Positions 6,670 to 13,464 of a DNA stretch of 13,464 nt are shown here, in pieces (position 1 is the first letter of the stretch; every line of letters starts with the position of its first letter). Under the pieces are notes generated by a model. The model saw nothing but the letters and a program-made list of their open reading frames with translations, did not search any database and had not been told where the DNA came from. Position numbers and translations under genes: made by a program. The DNA comes from JACTUA01 sp964551875 (GTDB taxonomy: Archaea > Halobacteriota > Methanomicrobia > Methanomicrobiales > JACTUA01). The stretch spans positions 1-13,464 of the forward strand of contig CAZKEV010000048.1 in assembly GCA_964551875.1 (NCBI GenBank). Direction: 5' to 3'.

Positions 6670-9600
6670 CGGGGCTCCTGACAGTACTCGTGCCATCCGG
6701 CCCTGCTTCCACGACGAGGAGGTTGGAGAACTCGCCCTGCACGTCAGGGATGTGAGAGATGAGGAAGATCTGGGGGAAATGGGCCTCCTGGGTCCGAAGG
6801 GCACGGAAGAGATTGCTCCGCCGTTCCTCGTCCTGGCTCCCGAAGATCTCGTCAAAGATCAGGAAGGTGGCATCAGGGATCCCGTGCATCTCTGCCAGGT
6901 ACCGGGAGAGGGCGATCCGGAATGCCACGGCGATATCGTCCTGCTCCCCGCCGCTGAAGCGCCCGGCCGGGAAGTCGCCCCCCAGGTCGTGAACCAGAAG
7001 AGTGAAATCATCATCGATGAGCACCGCATCGTACCGGCCATCGGTTATATCTGAAAGGATCCTTGAGGTCTCGTCCTGTATCCGGTCCCGGACCACACCC
7101 AGGAGATGGTCCGTGAACTGACCGATGAGGTCCCGGGTGAGGTCCAGGAGTTCCATCTCCCGGTCGATCTCACCGATCTCCCTGGAAGCTTTCTCGGCCC
7201 GCTCAAGGCTCCCGTCCAGATCGGTCCTCTGCTCTCCAAAGCGCCTCAGGTCGCCCATGCAGCGCTCCAGGGCGATACCGGCATCCCTGAGCTCCCGCTC
7301 CACCATCTCCCGCTCGGACGTCGCGGCAGCGAGATCCTCCTCGTGGAAGACCAGCTCAGCGATCCGACCCTCCAGCCGGGCCAGTTCCCCTTCTGCCCCG
7401 GCCAGGGCGGCGGCTGCCCGGTCCATTCGGTCCTGCCGCTCCGGGAGCATCTCGATGCGGGGCTTCAGGGCAAGATAGCGTTCATGATCCGCCTGAGCCC
7501 TCGCGAAGTACTTCTCGAGCGCCAGGTGGCGGTCCCGGTCGTATTCAAGGGACGCCATCTGGCTCGAGAGGCGATCCCGCATCTCCCGTGCCGCCACCGT
7601 GTTCTTCCGGAGTGTGCCGTTGTACTCAAGGAGGATGCCCTTCCGCTGGATCCGTTCCCTCAGCACGAGGTATTCACGCCATGGATCCTCCAGGGAATCG
7701 CGTTCCTCCTCAAGGCTGCGCACCAGCGACGCATCGTGGCCCAGCTCCCGGATCTCCCGATCGATCCCTTCCCTCTCGGTGAGCCGGGAAAGGGTCTTTG
7801 CCTGGAGGCCATCCCATTCCGCAAGGAGGGGGGGCATCTGCGCACAGCCGTGGCGGAGCCGGGCGACCTCCTCCCGCTTCCCCTCCCGTGATCCCATCTC
7901 ATGCTCGATCCGGTTATGCTCCTCCGGGTCATAGCAGTCGATACCGAGGGCCCGGATCGCCGCCATGAGAGCTGAATCCTGTTCTTCCAGCCTCTGGAGA
8001 TTCATGGCGCGAATCTTCCGCCGGTCTGCCAGGGTCCGGCGTTCACCTTCCTGCTGCCGGTGCCGGTCCCGGTCCGCGGCCAGTGCGATGAGCTCCAGGG
8101 ATACCCGGGTATGGTTTTCTGCGAGTCCGGACTGTTCGTCCTCCAGGTGCTGGAGGGCTATCCGGGCCTTTTCCTGGCTATCCTGCAGTTCCTGGAGAAG
8201 GAGGCCGTAATGGTCCCGCAGCGGCTGATGGCAGGTCGGGCATGCGCTTTCCGGCCCCAGCTCCAGGATACCCGCCAGGTGCCGCTCTGCCTCCTCCACC
8301 TCGCTTCTCCTTGCCTGGATGGACGCTGCGGCGGTGGCCATGCGACGGTCGGTGAGAGACCGCTCCTCTTCCAGGCGCGGGATGGCGACGCTGACCTCCT
8401 CAGCCCCTGCCAGCCCCCGGTCCAGTTCCCTGATCGCGCCATCGAGGTTGGCGATCTCCTCCCGGGCTGCATCGGCCTGGAGCCGGATGCCCTCCCGTTG
8501 CAGATCCAGCTCGCGGGCGCGGGCCATTCGGACCGCCCTCTCCCGAAGTTCCCCGTCGTCTGAGAGTTCCCGCTCGAGGGCACCCAGGGCTTCCCGGTCA
8601 CGTTTCAGCCCCTCGATGCGTTCCCGCAGGGTTGCTCCCTGGAGCCGGAAGCCCTCGAGGTCATGCTCCGCCCTGATGGTGGCCTCCCTGAGAGTGTGAA
8701 ACCTCTCCTCGCGGGCGTTTTGGGCCTGCAGCGTGGCCAGCACCTCATCCCGGCGGGCAACCCGCGGTTCCAGCTCCCGGATAGCCGTTTCATCCCGCTG
8801 GATCTGTTCCAGTTCCTTCCCGGCGGCCGCGATCTGCTCCTCCAGGTCCCGTATACGGACTTGCGCATCTCCTCTCTGCCCGGCCAGCCGCTCCTGCTCG
8901 GCCCTCCGACGGTTCATCTCCTCGAGAGCTGCCTGAGTCTCCCCGAACGCAGGTTCCGTCTCTGCCAGGTCCCGGTATTCGGGTACCAGCCGGTTGAGGT
9001 CGGCGATCTCCCGGTCCCGGTCCTCGCGTTCCTTCCGGAGGCGGTCACACTCAAGCCGGAGGTGACCCTGCTCCCGGATGAGCATGGCCTGCCTTGCCTG
9101 TGCCTCCCGGAGGTCATGGATACGGCGGTCCAGGTCAGGGACCTGTCTATCGAGGGCGAGGGATTCCTTCCGGAGAGCGTCCTTTCGGTCCTCCGCCACC
9201 TGGATCTCCCTGCCGATGGCATCCCTCCGCGCCCTGACGGCGTCAGGGCTGATGCTCTCCAGGGTGCCCCGCAGCCGTTCCCGCCTGGCCGCGAGGATCT
9301 CCCGCTCATCCCGGAGGATCTTCCCCCCGTCTTCCTTCATGCAGTCGATACCGAGCACCTTCCGGAACCAGGCCTTGCGCCTCTCCCGGTTCGTATCCAG
9401 GAGTGCTGATAGGTCCTTCTGCCCGGAGAAGATGGTGTGACGGAAGTCAGCGGGGCCCATGTGAAGGAGCTGGTGGATCTTCTCATGTACCTGGATGACG
9501 CCCCTGGCCATGAGCTTCTTTTTATGATAGAATTTTGCGGTATGGGATGGGCCCCCCTTTCTCCCAAAGGTCCGGAGAACCAGAAAATCATCGCCACCCA

Positions 9601-9835
9601 GGGAGAATTCCAGACACACCACCGCCTTCTCCAGGGGGCCTGCGAAGGCGCTGACAATGAACTCGGAGTCGAGGCCGGTGCCCTGCACACCATAGAAGGC
9701 GAAGAGGATGGCATCCACAATGGTGCTCTTCCCGGAGCCATTGTTACCTACGATTCCGGTGATGCCGTCCTTGAAGCGGAGATCCTGGTCTCGGTAGCGC
9801 TTAAAATTCCTCATCTGCAACCTATTCAGCAGCAT
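6656..9835 (-). CDS. rad50: Rad50 SMC-like double-strand-break repair ATPase
   Basis: A 1059-residue ABC-type ATPase with a long coiled coil. Dimers partner Mre11 in sensing, tethering and processing DNA ends. N-terminal half-ATPase: NFKRYRDQDL, Walker A GNNGSGKST (30-38) and Q-loop FSGQKD (136-141, Gln139). Coiled coil runs about 170-910 and is rich in Glu, Arg and Leu. The zinc hook CPTC (532-535) is almost exactly in the middle, as expected for antiparallel folding. C-terminal half: ABC signature FSGGEQDD (960-967), Walker B FLIFDE (991-996), D-loop FGSQDE, and the switch histidine His1028. The start at 9835 is set by homology; the frame is open to 9985, but that is the antisense-like out-of-frame region of mre11. 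It overlaps mre11 by 14 bases. It is somewhat longer than the well-studied Pyrococcus protein, the difference lying in the coiled coil. Confidence 0.95.
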   Translation of the reverse strand: MLLNRLQMRNFKRYRDQDLRFKDGITGIVGNNGSGKSTIVDAILFAFYGVQGTGLDSEFIVSAFAGPLEKAVVCLEFSLGGDDFLVLRTFGRKGGPSHTAKFYHKKKLMARGVIQVHEKIHQLLHMGPADFRHTIFSGQKDLSALLDTNRERRKAWFRKVLGIDCMKEDGGKILRDEREILAARRERLRGTLESISPDAVRARRDAIGREIQVAEDRKDALRKESLALDRQVPDLDRRIHDLREAQARQAMLIREQGHLRLECDRLRKEREDRDREIADLNRLVPEYRDLAETEPAFGETQAALEEMNRRRAEQERLAGQRGDAQVRIRDLEEQIAAAGKELEQIQRDETAIRELEPRVARRDEVLATLQAQNAREERFHTLREATIRAEHDLEGFRLQGATLRERIEGLKRDREALGALERELSDDGELRERAVRMARARELDLQREGIRLQADAAREEIANLDGAIRELDRGLAGAEEVSVAIPRLEEERSLTDRRMATAAASIQARRSEVEEAERHLAGILELGPESACPTCHQPLRDHYGLLLQELQDSQEKARIALQHLEDEQSGLAENHTRVSLELIALAADRDRHRQQEGERRTLADRRKIRAMNLQRLEEQDSALMAAIRALGIDCYDPEEHNRIEHEMGSREGKREEVARLRHGCAQMPPLLAEWDGLQAKTLSRLTEREGIDREIRELGHDASLVRSLEEERDSLEDPWREYLVLRERIQRKGILLEYNGTLRKNTVAAREMRDRLSSQMASLEYDRDRHLALEKYFARAQADHERYLALKPRIEMLPERQDRMDRAAAALAGAEGELARLEGRIAELVFHEEDLAAATSEREMVERELRDAGIALERCMGDLRRFGEQRTDLDGSLERAEKASREIGEIDREMELLDLTRDLIGQFTDHLLGVVRDRIQDETSRILSDITDGRYDAVLIDDDFTLLVHDLGGDFPAGRFSGGEQDDIAVAFRIALSRYLAEMHGIPDATFLIFDEIFGSQDEERRSNLFRALRTQEAHFPQIFLISHIPDVQGEFSNLLVVEAGPDGTSTVRSPDDGG

Positions 9836-10976
9836 CTCCGCCCTCGCTCTGCTGCTCCATGACCGTCCGGATGACCGCCTGCCCCCTGGCGAGCACAAAC
9901 TCCTGCCGGTCCGGTGGAAGGCCCAGGCCGCGGACGAATGTATCGAACTCCGCAGCATAATCGATACCGGCCAGGCTGCGTGCACGAGAGGAGGGGACCC
10001 CCCTTTCGTCAGTCCGGAACACGATCTTCAGGTCAAGGAGCCGGCTTCGTTCCTTCATGAATGTCCGGGGGTCGATGGCCCGCGACGCCTCAGGGCGGAC
10101 CCCTTCGAGGGTCAGTTGACACATGGGGAAATCTCCTCCGGTATCCACCGGCTGAATATGTTCCCGGATTGCTTCCCCGATCTCAGCCCCCGATAAGCCA
10201 TCGCAAGGGAGAGATCCCAGGTCCAGCATAGGAGTGCAGGGGAGATCCAGATGTTCCACGCTCTGCTTGTCCGGCTCAACGATGAGTCCACCCTTTACGT
10301 CCCGGATCTCGCTGTAGGAGCAGTACTCCTGGGAGCCGCAGTACCAGGCATGGTCGGCCACCTGCTGCTGCCCGTGGTAGTGGCCCAGGGCGATGTAATC
10401 GAAGGCAGGGTCGAGCATCGAGGCGTCGATCTCGTGCTCGGCTACCGTGTTGAGCCGCCGGTCCGAGAGTGTACTGGCAAGGCCATGGGTGACCAGAACG
10501 TTGGCATGAGACCGCGATATCTTGATCCGGTCAAACTCCTGCCTGTAGTGAGCCCGCTCCAGCATGTTGGGGATCAGGTGGAAGATGGTATCGCCGATCT
10601 CCACCTTCCTGTACTCATAATGGTAGGCAGCGTGAACCTCTGCCTGGTGGTACTCCAGAACCCGGAAGGGCGAGGTGGTATATCGGGTCTTTGCCATGTC
10701 GTGGTTGCCGGCGATGACCACCAGGGGGATGCCGGCGGCGTCCAGCCGCTCCAGGGTCTCCAGGGCCGTGGTGTAGGCCACCGTCTTGGGCTTTACCTGG
10801 TCGAAGAGGTCCCCGGCATGGACGAGGACATCGGGGCGTTTTGCGATGATACGGTCGATGCCACCGGAAAAGTGCTCGTAGATGAGCTTCTCGCGGAGGT
10901 TCATCCCGTCGTCCTCGGCGAGGCGGTTGAACTGCGAGAGGCCGAGGTGGCTGTCACCAATATGGACGAATCTCAT
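9822..10976 (-). CDS. mre11: Mre11 nuclease, double-strand-break repair
   Basis: A 384-residue Mn-dependent 3'-5' exonuclease and endonuclease, partner of Rad50. All phosphodiesterase motifs are present: HIGDSHLG (5-12, Asp8 and His10), HAGDLFD (53-59, Asp56), AGNHD (89-93, Asn91 and the transition-state His92), VTHG (162-165, His164) and GHYHG (198-202, His199 and His201). A C-terminal region from about residue 285 would form the capping and Rad50-binding parts. Length is within the archaeal range. ATG at 10976 is supported by motif I beginning at residue 5, GGGAG just upstream and a TATA box about 32 bases before it. It is the first gene of a four-gene operon ending with herA. Confidence 0.95.
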   Translation of the reverse strand: MRFVHIGDSHLGLSQFNRLAEDDGMNLREKLIYEHFSGGIDRIIAKRPDVLVHAGDLFDQVKPKTVAYTTALETLERLDAAGIPLVVIAGNHDMAKTRYTTSPFRVLEYHQAEVHAAYHYEYRKVEIGDTIFHLIPNMLERAHYRQEFDRIKISRSHANVLVTHGLASTLSDRRLNTVAEHEIDASMLDPAFDYIALGHYHGQQQVADHAWYCGSQEYCSYSEIRDVKGGLIVEPDKQSVEHLDLPCTPMLDLGSLPCDGLSGAEIGEAIREHIQPVDTGGDFPMCQLTLEGVRPEASRAIDPRTFMKERSRLLDLKIVFRTDERGVPSSRARSLAGIDYAAEFDTFVRGLGLPPDRQEFVLARGQAVIRTVMEQQSEGGDAAE

Positions 10977-11005
10977 CGCTCCCGTACCCCGGATCGTCCC
11001 GCCCC

Positions 11006-11011
11006 TTTATA
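11006..11011 (-). promoter_or_regulatory. TATA box of the mre11-rad50-nurA-herA operon
   Basis: On the minus strand the sequence reads CCTATAAAGGGG, centred about 32 bases upstream of the mre11 ATG. Initiation 25 bases downstream would leave a leader of only a few bases, common in archaea. No other good promoter appears inside the operon. Confidence 0.55.
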
Positions 11012-11055
11012 GGCCTGATGGGGGCGGTGCGAAGATGGGATCCCCGATCACCAGC

Positions 11056-11063
11056 TATCTATA
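11056..11063 (+). promoter_or_regulatory. Candidate TATA box of the small gene-pscS operon
   Basis: TATCTATA lies 31-38 bases before the ATG at 11094, in the 117-base divergent region shared with mre11. Expected initiation near 11085 would give a short leader. The match to the archaeal consensus is moderate and there is no obvious BRE. Confidence 0.35.
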
Positions 11064-11093
11064 CCCGTTCCCTGATATTTGTATGGTGAAGAT

Positions 11094-11276
11094 ATGTCGC
11101 GAAGAGCTGTCGATGCAGTCTTCCAGGGCCTCTTCACCCTCACCGATATCAGGGTAGTGCTCAGGAGGACAGCCCCCCTTCACGAGCTCTCCGAGGATGA
11201 CAGGAAGGCAGTTCTAAAGTCCCTCGCAGATCTCAGGCAGCAGATCGGGATCCTTGAGGAGGAGCTTCTCCGATGA
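11094..11276 (+). CDS. Small helical protein translationally coupled to SepCysS
   Basis: A 60-residue protein with no membrane segment, predicted mostly helical. The N-terminal helix has SRRAVDAVFQGLFTL, and the C-terminal helix (about 33-60, SEDDRKAVLKSLADLRQQIG onward) has coiled-coil-like spacing of leucines. The ATG at 11094 follows GGTGA (11085-11089) by four bases; an upstream TTG at 11079 is less likely because the ribosome site lies between. Its TGA overlaps the pscS start as ATGA, implying coupled translation and equal dosage. I do not recognise a named family with certainty. Given the partner, a short version of the SepCysE scaffold, which joins SepRS and SepCysS in other methanogens, is an attractive guess but is inference only. 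Confidence 0.75.
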   Translation: MSRRAVDAVFQGLFTLTDIRVVLRRTAPLHELSEDDRKAVLKSLADLRQQIGILEEELLR

Positions 11277-12451
11277 GGTGCACGGGGGATATCGAGGTAC
11301 GGGACCTTGAAGAGGTCGCGATCAACATCGATCCCATCCAGGCCGGGGGAAGGCTCACGGCAGATGCCATGAAGGCGATCATCGCCTATGGCGACGGTTA
11401 CTCCGTCTGTGATAACTGCCGGAAGCCCTTCAGGCTGGACCATATAAAAAAACCGCCCCTCGATGCCTTCCACCGGGATCTCGCCCGGTTCGTGGGGATG
11501 GACGAGGCGCGGGTCATGCCCGGCGCCAGGCGCGGCTTCCAGGCCGTGGCCGATACCTACGTCGAGAAGGGGGCGCCCGTCCTCCTCACCGCCCTCTCCC
11601 ACTACACGGAGTTCCTGGCCATCGAGGCGGCGGGAGGTATCCCCAGGGAGATCCCGAAGGATGCGAAGAATATCATCACCGCCGATTCCGCGGCCAGCCG
11701 GATCGAGGAGGTGACCCGGGAATTCGGGCGGCCCCCGGCTCTCCTCTTCATCGATCACTTCGATTACCAGTTCGGGAACGAGCATCAGGTGCGGGAGATT
11801 GCCCGGGCTGCCCGTGCATATGATCTGAAGGTGATGTATAATGGCGCCTACACGGTAGGCATCATGCCTGTGGATGGAAGGGAACTGGGGGTTGACTTCG
11901 TCGTGGGATCAGGGCATAAGAGCATGGCGTCCCCAGCGCCATCCGGCCTCCTCGCGACGACCAGGGAACACGCACAGGAGCTCTTTCGGACGACGCAGGC
12001 GAAGGGTGACATCACCGGGAGGGCGTTCGGCGTGAAGGAGGTGGAGCTCCTGGGCTGCACCCTCATGGGTGCTACTATCATGGGGATGATGGCCTCGTTC
12101 CCCCATGTCAGGGAACGGGTGAACCGGTGGCAGGAGGAACTCGCGAACGCGGAGATCGTAATCAATGCCCTCCGGTCCATCGAGGGAACGACCATCCTCT
12201 CCGAGTATCCCAGGAAGCATACCCTGACCCGGGTGGATACCCGCAACTCGTTTGACCGGGTTGCGGAGACCCATAAAAAGAGAGGATATTTCTTCACGAG
12301 TGCCCTCCTCGAGAAGGGGATCGGGGGGGTCATCCCCGGGGCGACGAGGGTCTGGAAGTTCAACACGTACGGGCTCACGAGGCATCAGGCGGAGTACCTT
12401 GCCTCGGCTTTCACCGGGATCGCGGGGGAGAACGGCATACCTGTTACCTGA
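11273..12451 (+). CDS. pscS: O-phosphoseryl-tRNA:Cys-tRNA synthase (SepCysS)
   Basis: A 392-residue PLP-dependent enzyme that converts phosphoserine attached to tRNA-Cys (made by SepRS) into cysteine. It serves methanogens that lack or supplement cysteinyl-tRNA synthetase. The fold-type I aminotransferase core has the PLP lysine in VGSGHKSMASPAPSGLL (Lys216), the DHFDYQFGN segment with Asp161 for the cofactor region, and NGAYTVGIMPVD (190-201). The three cysteines implicated in persulfide chemistry are present: Cys46 and Cys49 in VCDNC, and Cys262 in LLGCTLMGA. Length is normal. The ATG at 11273 overlaps the stop of the preceding small gene. It is convergent with the downstream TPR gene, 42 bases apart. 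Close relatives in the family include selenocysteine synthase-like proteins, but the CxxC plus third cysteine makes SepCysS the clear choice. Confidence 0.93.
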   Translation: MRCTGDIEVRDLEEVAINIDPIQAGGRLTADAMKAIIAYGDGYSVCDNCRKPFRLDHIKKPPLDAFHRDLARFVGMDEARVMPGARRGFQAVADTYVEKGAPVLLTALSHYTEFLAIEAAGGIPREIPKDAKNIITADSAASRIEEVTREFGRPPALLFIDHFDYQFGNEHQVREIARAARAYDLKVMYNGAYTVGIMPVDGRELGVDFVVGSGHKSMASPAPSGLLATTREHAQELFRTTQAKGDITGRAFGVKEVELLGCTLMGATIMGMMASFPHVRERVNRWQEELANAEIVINALRSIEGTTILSEYPRKHTLTRVDTRNSFDRVAETHKKRGYFFTSALLEKGIGGVIPGATRVWKFNTYGLTRHQAEYLASAFTGIAGENGIPVT

Positions 12452-12493
12452 TCCTTCCCATGCAGGGCTTGGAGTCAGGGCCGGTATCCACCG

Positions 12494-12832
12494 CTATTTC
12501 CGGACCTTCCTCGCCGTCCCGAAGCATTCCAGCGCCTCGTCCTCGCGCCGGAGCTTGACAAGGGTATTGCCCTTCGCGATCCATGCCTGACATAACTTCG
12601 GATCGATCCGGAGGGCGGTGGTGTAGCATTCGAGAGCATCGCTGTAGCGCTCCAGGGCTTTTAACTCGTTGCACTTGGCGAGCCAGGCGTCCGCGGCAGC
12701 AGGATTCTCCTGGATTGCCTGGTCGAAGTACTGGATGGCCTTCTCGTGCTTCCCCTCCTTCGCGCACCGCTTCCCCTCCTCCATCCAGGTACAGGCCTTT
12801 GCATCGTCCTCTTCCTCCCCTTTTCCTGCCAT
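12494..12832 (-). CDS. Short TPR protein
   Basis: A 112-residue acidic-to-basic soluble protein with three TPR units, at about residues 14-47, 48-81 and 82-112. Examples are KHEKAIQYFDQAIQENPAAADAW and RYSDALECYTTALRIDPKLCQAW. It is probably a small protein-binding adaptor with unknown partner. The ATG at 12832 is preceded by GGTGATC, a close-set ribosome site. The frame is open further upstream to 13132, but that extension would read through the tRNA-Val gene and is rejected. It lies 108 bases downstream of the tRNA on the same strand and converges with pscS. Its repeats resemble those of the larger TPR protein at 3284-4030 (LECY/LECF and AW.AKGN patterns), so the two may be paralogues. Confidence 0.8.
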   Translation of the reverse strand: MAGKGEEEDDAKACTWMEEGKRCAKEGKHEKAIQYFDQAIQENPAAADAWLAKCNELKALERYSDALECYTTALRIDPKLCQAWIAKGNTLVKLRREDEALECFGTARKVRK

Positions 12833-12940
12833 GATCACCGGTGTGCCGGAGGGATAATGGAATTTTGGGTTGAATCTATCCTGAAACCATCGTGCAAGGG
12901 GTATTGAAAACAAAGGACCGGTACCGGAAACCAGAATGGA

Positions 12941-13014
12941 TGGGCTTGAGCGGATTCGAACCGCTGATCCCCGCCTTGTAAAGGCGATATCATAACCAGC
13001 TAGACCACAAGCCC
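12941..13014 (-). tRNA. tRNA-Val (anticodon UAC)
   Basis: On the minus strand the 74-base sequence folds as a full cloverleaf. The acceptor stem is GGGCTTG / CAAGCCC with discriminator A. The D arm contains GGTCTAGCTGGTTATGAT. The anticodon stem is TCGCC / GGCGG (one G-U pair) with loop TTTACAA, giving anticodon TAC (12980-12978). The T arm is AGCGG-TTCGAAT-CCGCT. It reads GUA and GUG valine codons. No CCA is encoded (TCC follows the discriminator) and there is no intron. Confidence 0.95.
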
Positions 13015-13037
13015 GCTTGATAGGGTGGAGCGGCGAT

Positions 13038-13047
13038 CCTATTAAAA
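13038..13047 (-). promoter_or_regulatory. TATA box of the tRNA-Val gene
   Basis: On the minus strand TTTTAATAGG ends 24 bases before the tRNA 5' end at 13014. This is the expected spacing for archaeal stable-RNA promoters with a very short 5' leader. Confidence 0.6.
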
Positions 13048-13187
13048 TTGCTGAAAAGCCAGTCCGAATCAATCCTCCACGAGATACTGGAGGCTCTGGA
13101 GATTTTCGGGAAAGGAGAGGCTCTTTCGGCAAGAGAAGCTGCCCGGGTATATGGATACAAAAGGCGGATGGATCGAAGGATAAGGAG

Positions 13188-13193
13188 AAAAAA
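13188..13193 (-). terminator. T-run terminator after mch
   Basis: On the minus strand six consecutive T residues begin one base after the mch TAA stop, followed by CTCC. Oligo-T tracts are sufficient for termination by archaeal RNA polymerase. No stable stem precedes it in the visible sequence. Confidence 0.5.
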
Positions 13194-13194
13194 G

Positions 13195-13464
13195 TTACTG
13201 GAACCCGAAGGACCGAAGTGTCACATCCGGGTTCACGGCACCGACGTGGTAGACAACGCCCTCAGTGAGCTCGTTGATGACGACCTCGGCAGGAGAGAAG
13301 AGGGAGGTATCGATCTTGTAGAAGTCGAACTTCGCGTCCTTGAAGATCTCGTAGAAGGGCTTCCCGTACCCCTTGGACTTGTTGCTCGGGATCTTCTCGA
13401 GATACTCCTTGATCTTCGGGTTCTTCACGGTGAGGTAGATGGACCCGTGGTAGATGGTCGCATC
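13195..13464 (-). CDS. mch: Methenyl-tetrahydromethanopterin cyclohydrolase, C-terminal part (partial)
   Basis: The last 89 codons of mch; the gene begins beyond the window. The enzyme interconverts formyl- and methenyl-tetrahydromethanopterin in the cytoplasmic C1 pathway of methanogenesis from CO2 or formate. The visible residues match the family C-terminus closely: DATIYHGSIYL at the window edge, then IPSNKSKGYGKPFYEIFKDA, FDFYKIDTSLFSPAEVVINEL, and the ending PDVTLRSFGFQ. An internal GTG at 13428 is not the start, since family sequence continues upstream to the edge. The TAA stop is followed at once by a T-run. Its presence with fdhB and fdhC fits a formate- and hydrogen-using methanogen, although it is not in the same transcript. 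Confidence 0.93.
   Translation of the reverse strand, partial: DATIYHGSIYLTVKNPKIKEYLEKIPSNKSKGYGKPFYEIFKDAKFDFYKIDTSLFSPAEVVINELTEGVVYHVGAVNPDVTLRSFGFQ

Noticed and set aside
5713..6681. Long plus-strand open frames (about 310-320 codons) antisense to nurA
   Set aside because: Two different overlapping plus-strand frames are open at once here, typical of antisense shadows; nurA carries the recognisable catalytic motifs.
6670..6855. Upstream extension of nurA by 62 codons
   Set aside because: It is an out-of-frame reading of the rad50 ATPase C-terminus; the ATG at 6669 has a ribosome site and starts the NurA-like sequence.
7106..9409. Plus-strand open frames antisense to the rad50 coiled coil
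   Set aside because: The repetitive Glu/Arg/Leu codons of the coiled coil leave few antisense stops. The translations are Pro/Leu-rich with no recognisable domain.
9836..9985. Upstream extension of rad50 by 50 codons
   Set aside because: It lies inside mre11, is Ser/Arg-rich and precedes the conserved Rad50 start MLLNRLQMRNFKRY; homology begins at 9835.
12918..12927. Perfect palindrome CCGGTACCGG between tRNA-Val and the short TPR gene
   Set aside because: A 10-bp GC-rich palindrome can occur by chance. It overlaps no promoter and has no T-run directly next to it, so I assign no function.
12833..13132. Upstream extension of the short TPR gene by 100 codons
   Set aside because: It would translate straight through the tRNA-Val gene; the TPR protein is complete from the ATG at 12832, which follows GGTGATC.

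Overview
This window most likely comes from a hydrogenotrophic, formate-using methanogenic archaeon, probably of the order Methanomicrobiales. It encodes an F420-type formate dehydrogenase beta subunit, a formate channel, the C-terminus of methenyl-tetrahydromethanopterin cyclohydrolase, Sep-tRNA:Cys-tRNA synthase, and the archaeal Mre11-Rad50-NurA-HerA set. The genes are GC-rich. Starts are preceded by GGAGG/GGTGA-type ribosome sites, and several promoters have archaeal TATA elements 25-35 bases before the gene. The order-level assignment is inference from gene content, not from a search.

Layout. (1) Bases 1-3137, plus strand: formate module. The last seven codons of a gene that is probably fdhA are followed directly by fdhB. 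A 463-base gap follows, holding an alternating array of hairpins and then a complex AT-rich promoter region. Next come fdhC and a small membrane-anchored OB-fold-like protein gene, 8 bases apart. (2) 3284-4030, plus strand: a protein built almost entirely of tetratricopeptide (TPR) repeats. (3) 4062-10976, minus strand: a tightly overlapping DNA-repair operon transcribed mre11-rad50-nurA-herA, with overlaps of 14, 14 and 23 bases and a TATA box just before mre11. (4) 11094-12451, plus strand, divergent from the repair operon: a 60-residue helical protein overlapping by ATGA with pscS (SepCysS), the second enzyme of tRNA-dependent cysteine synthesis. (5) 12494-13464, minus strand: a short TPR protein, a tRNA-Val(UAC) gene with its own promoter, and the 3' end of mch, which continues beyond the window.

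How the genes work together. FdhC imports formate. FdhAB oxidises it and passes electrons to F420 (and, in this group, possibly to heterodisulfide reductase). Mch works on the C1 pathway that consumes those reducing equivalents. HerA-NurA and Mre11-Rad50 form the archaeal double-strand-break end-resection machinery. The small protein plus SepCysS form a translation/cysteine unit. I saw no mobile element, CRISPR array or clear sign of recent transfer.

Most of the window is well-conserved core archaeal biology. The least explained parts are the alternating hairpin array and paired inverted repeats around the fdhC promoter, the OB-fold membrane protein attached to fdhC, and the 60-residue protein translationally coupled to SepCysS.
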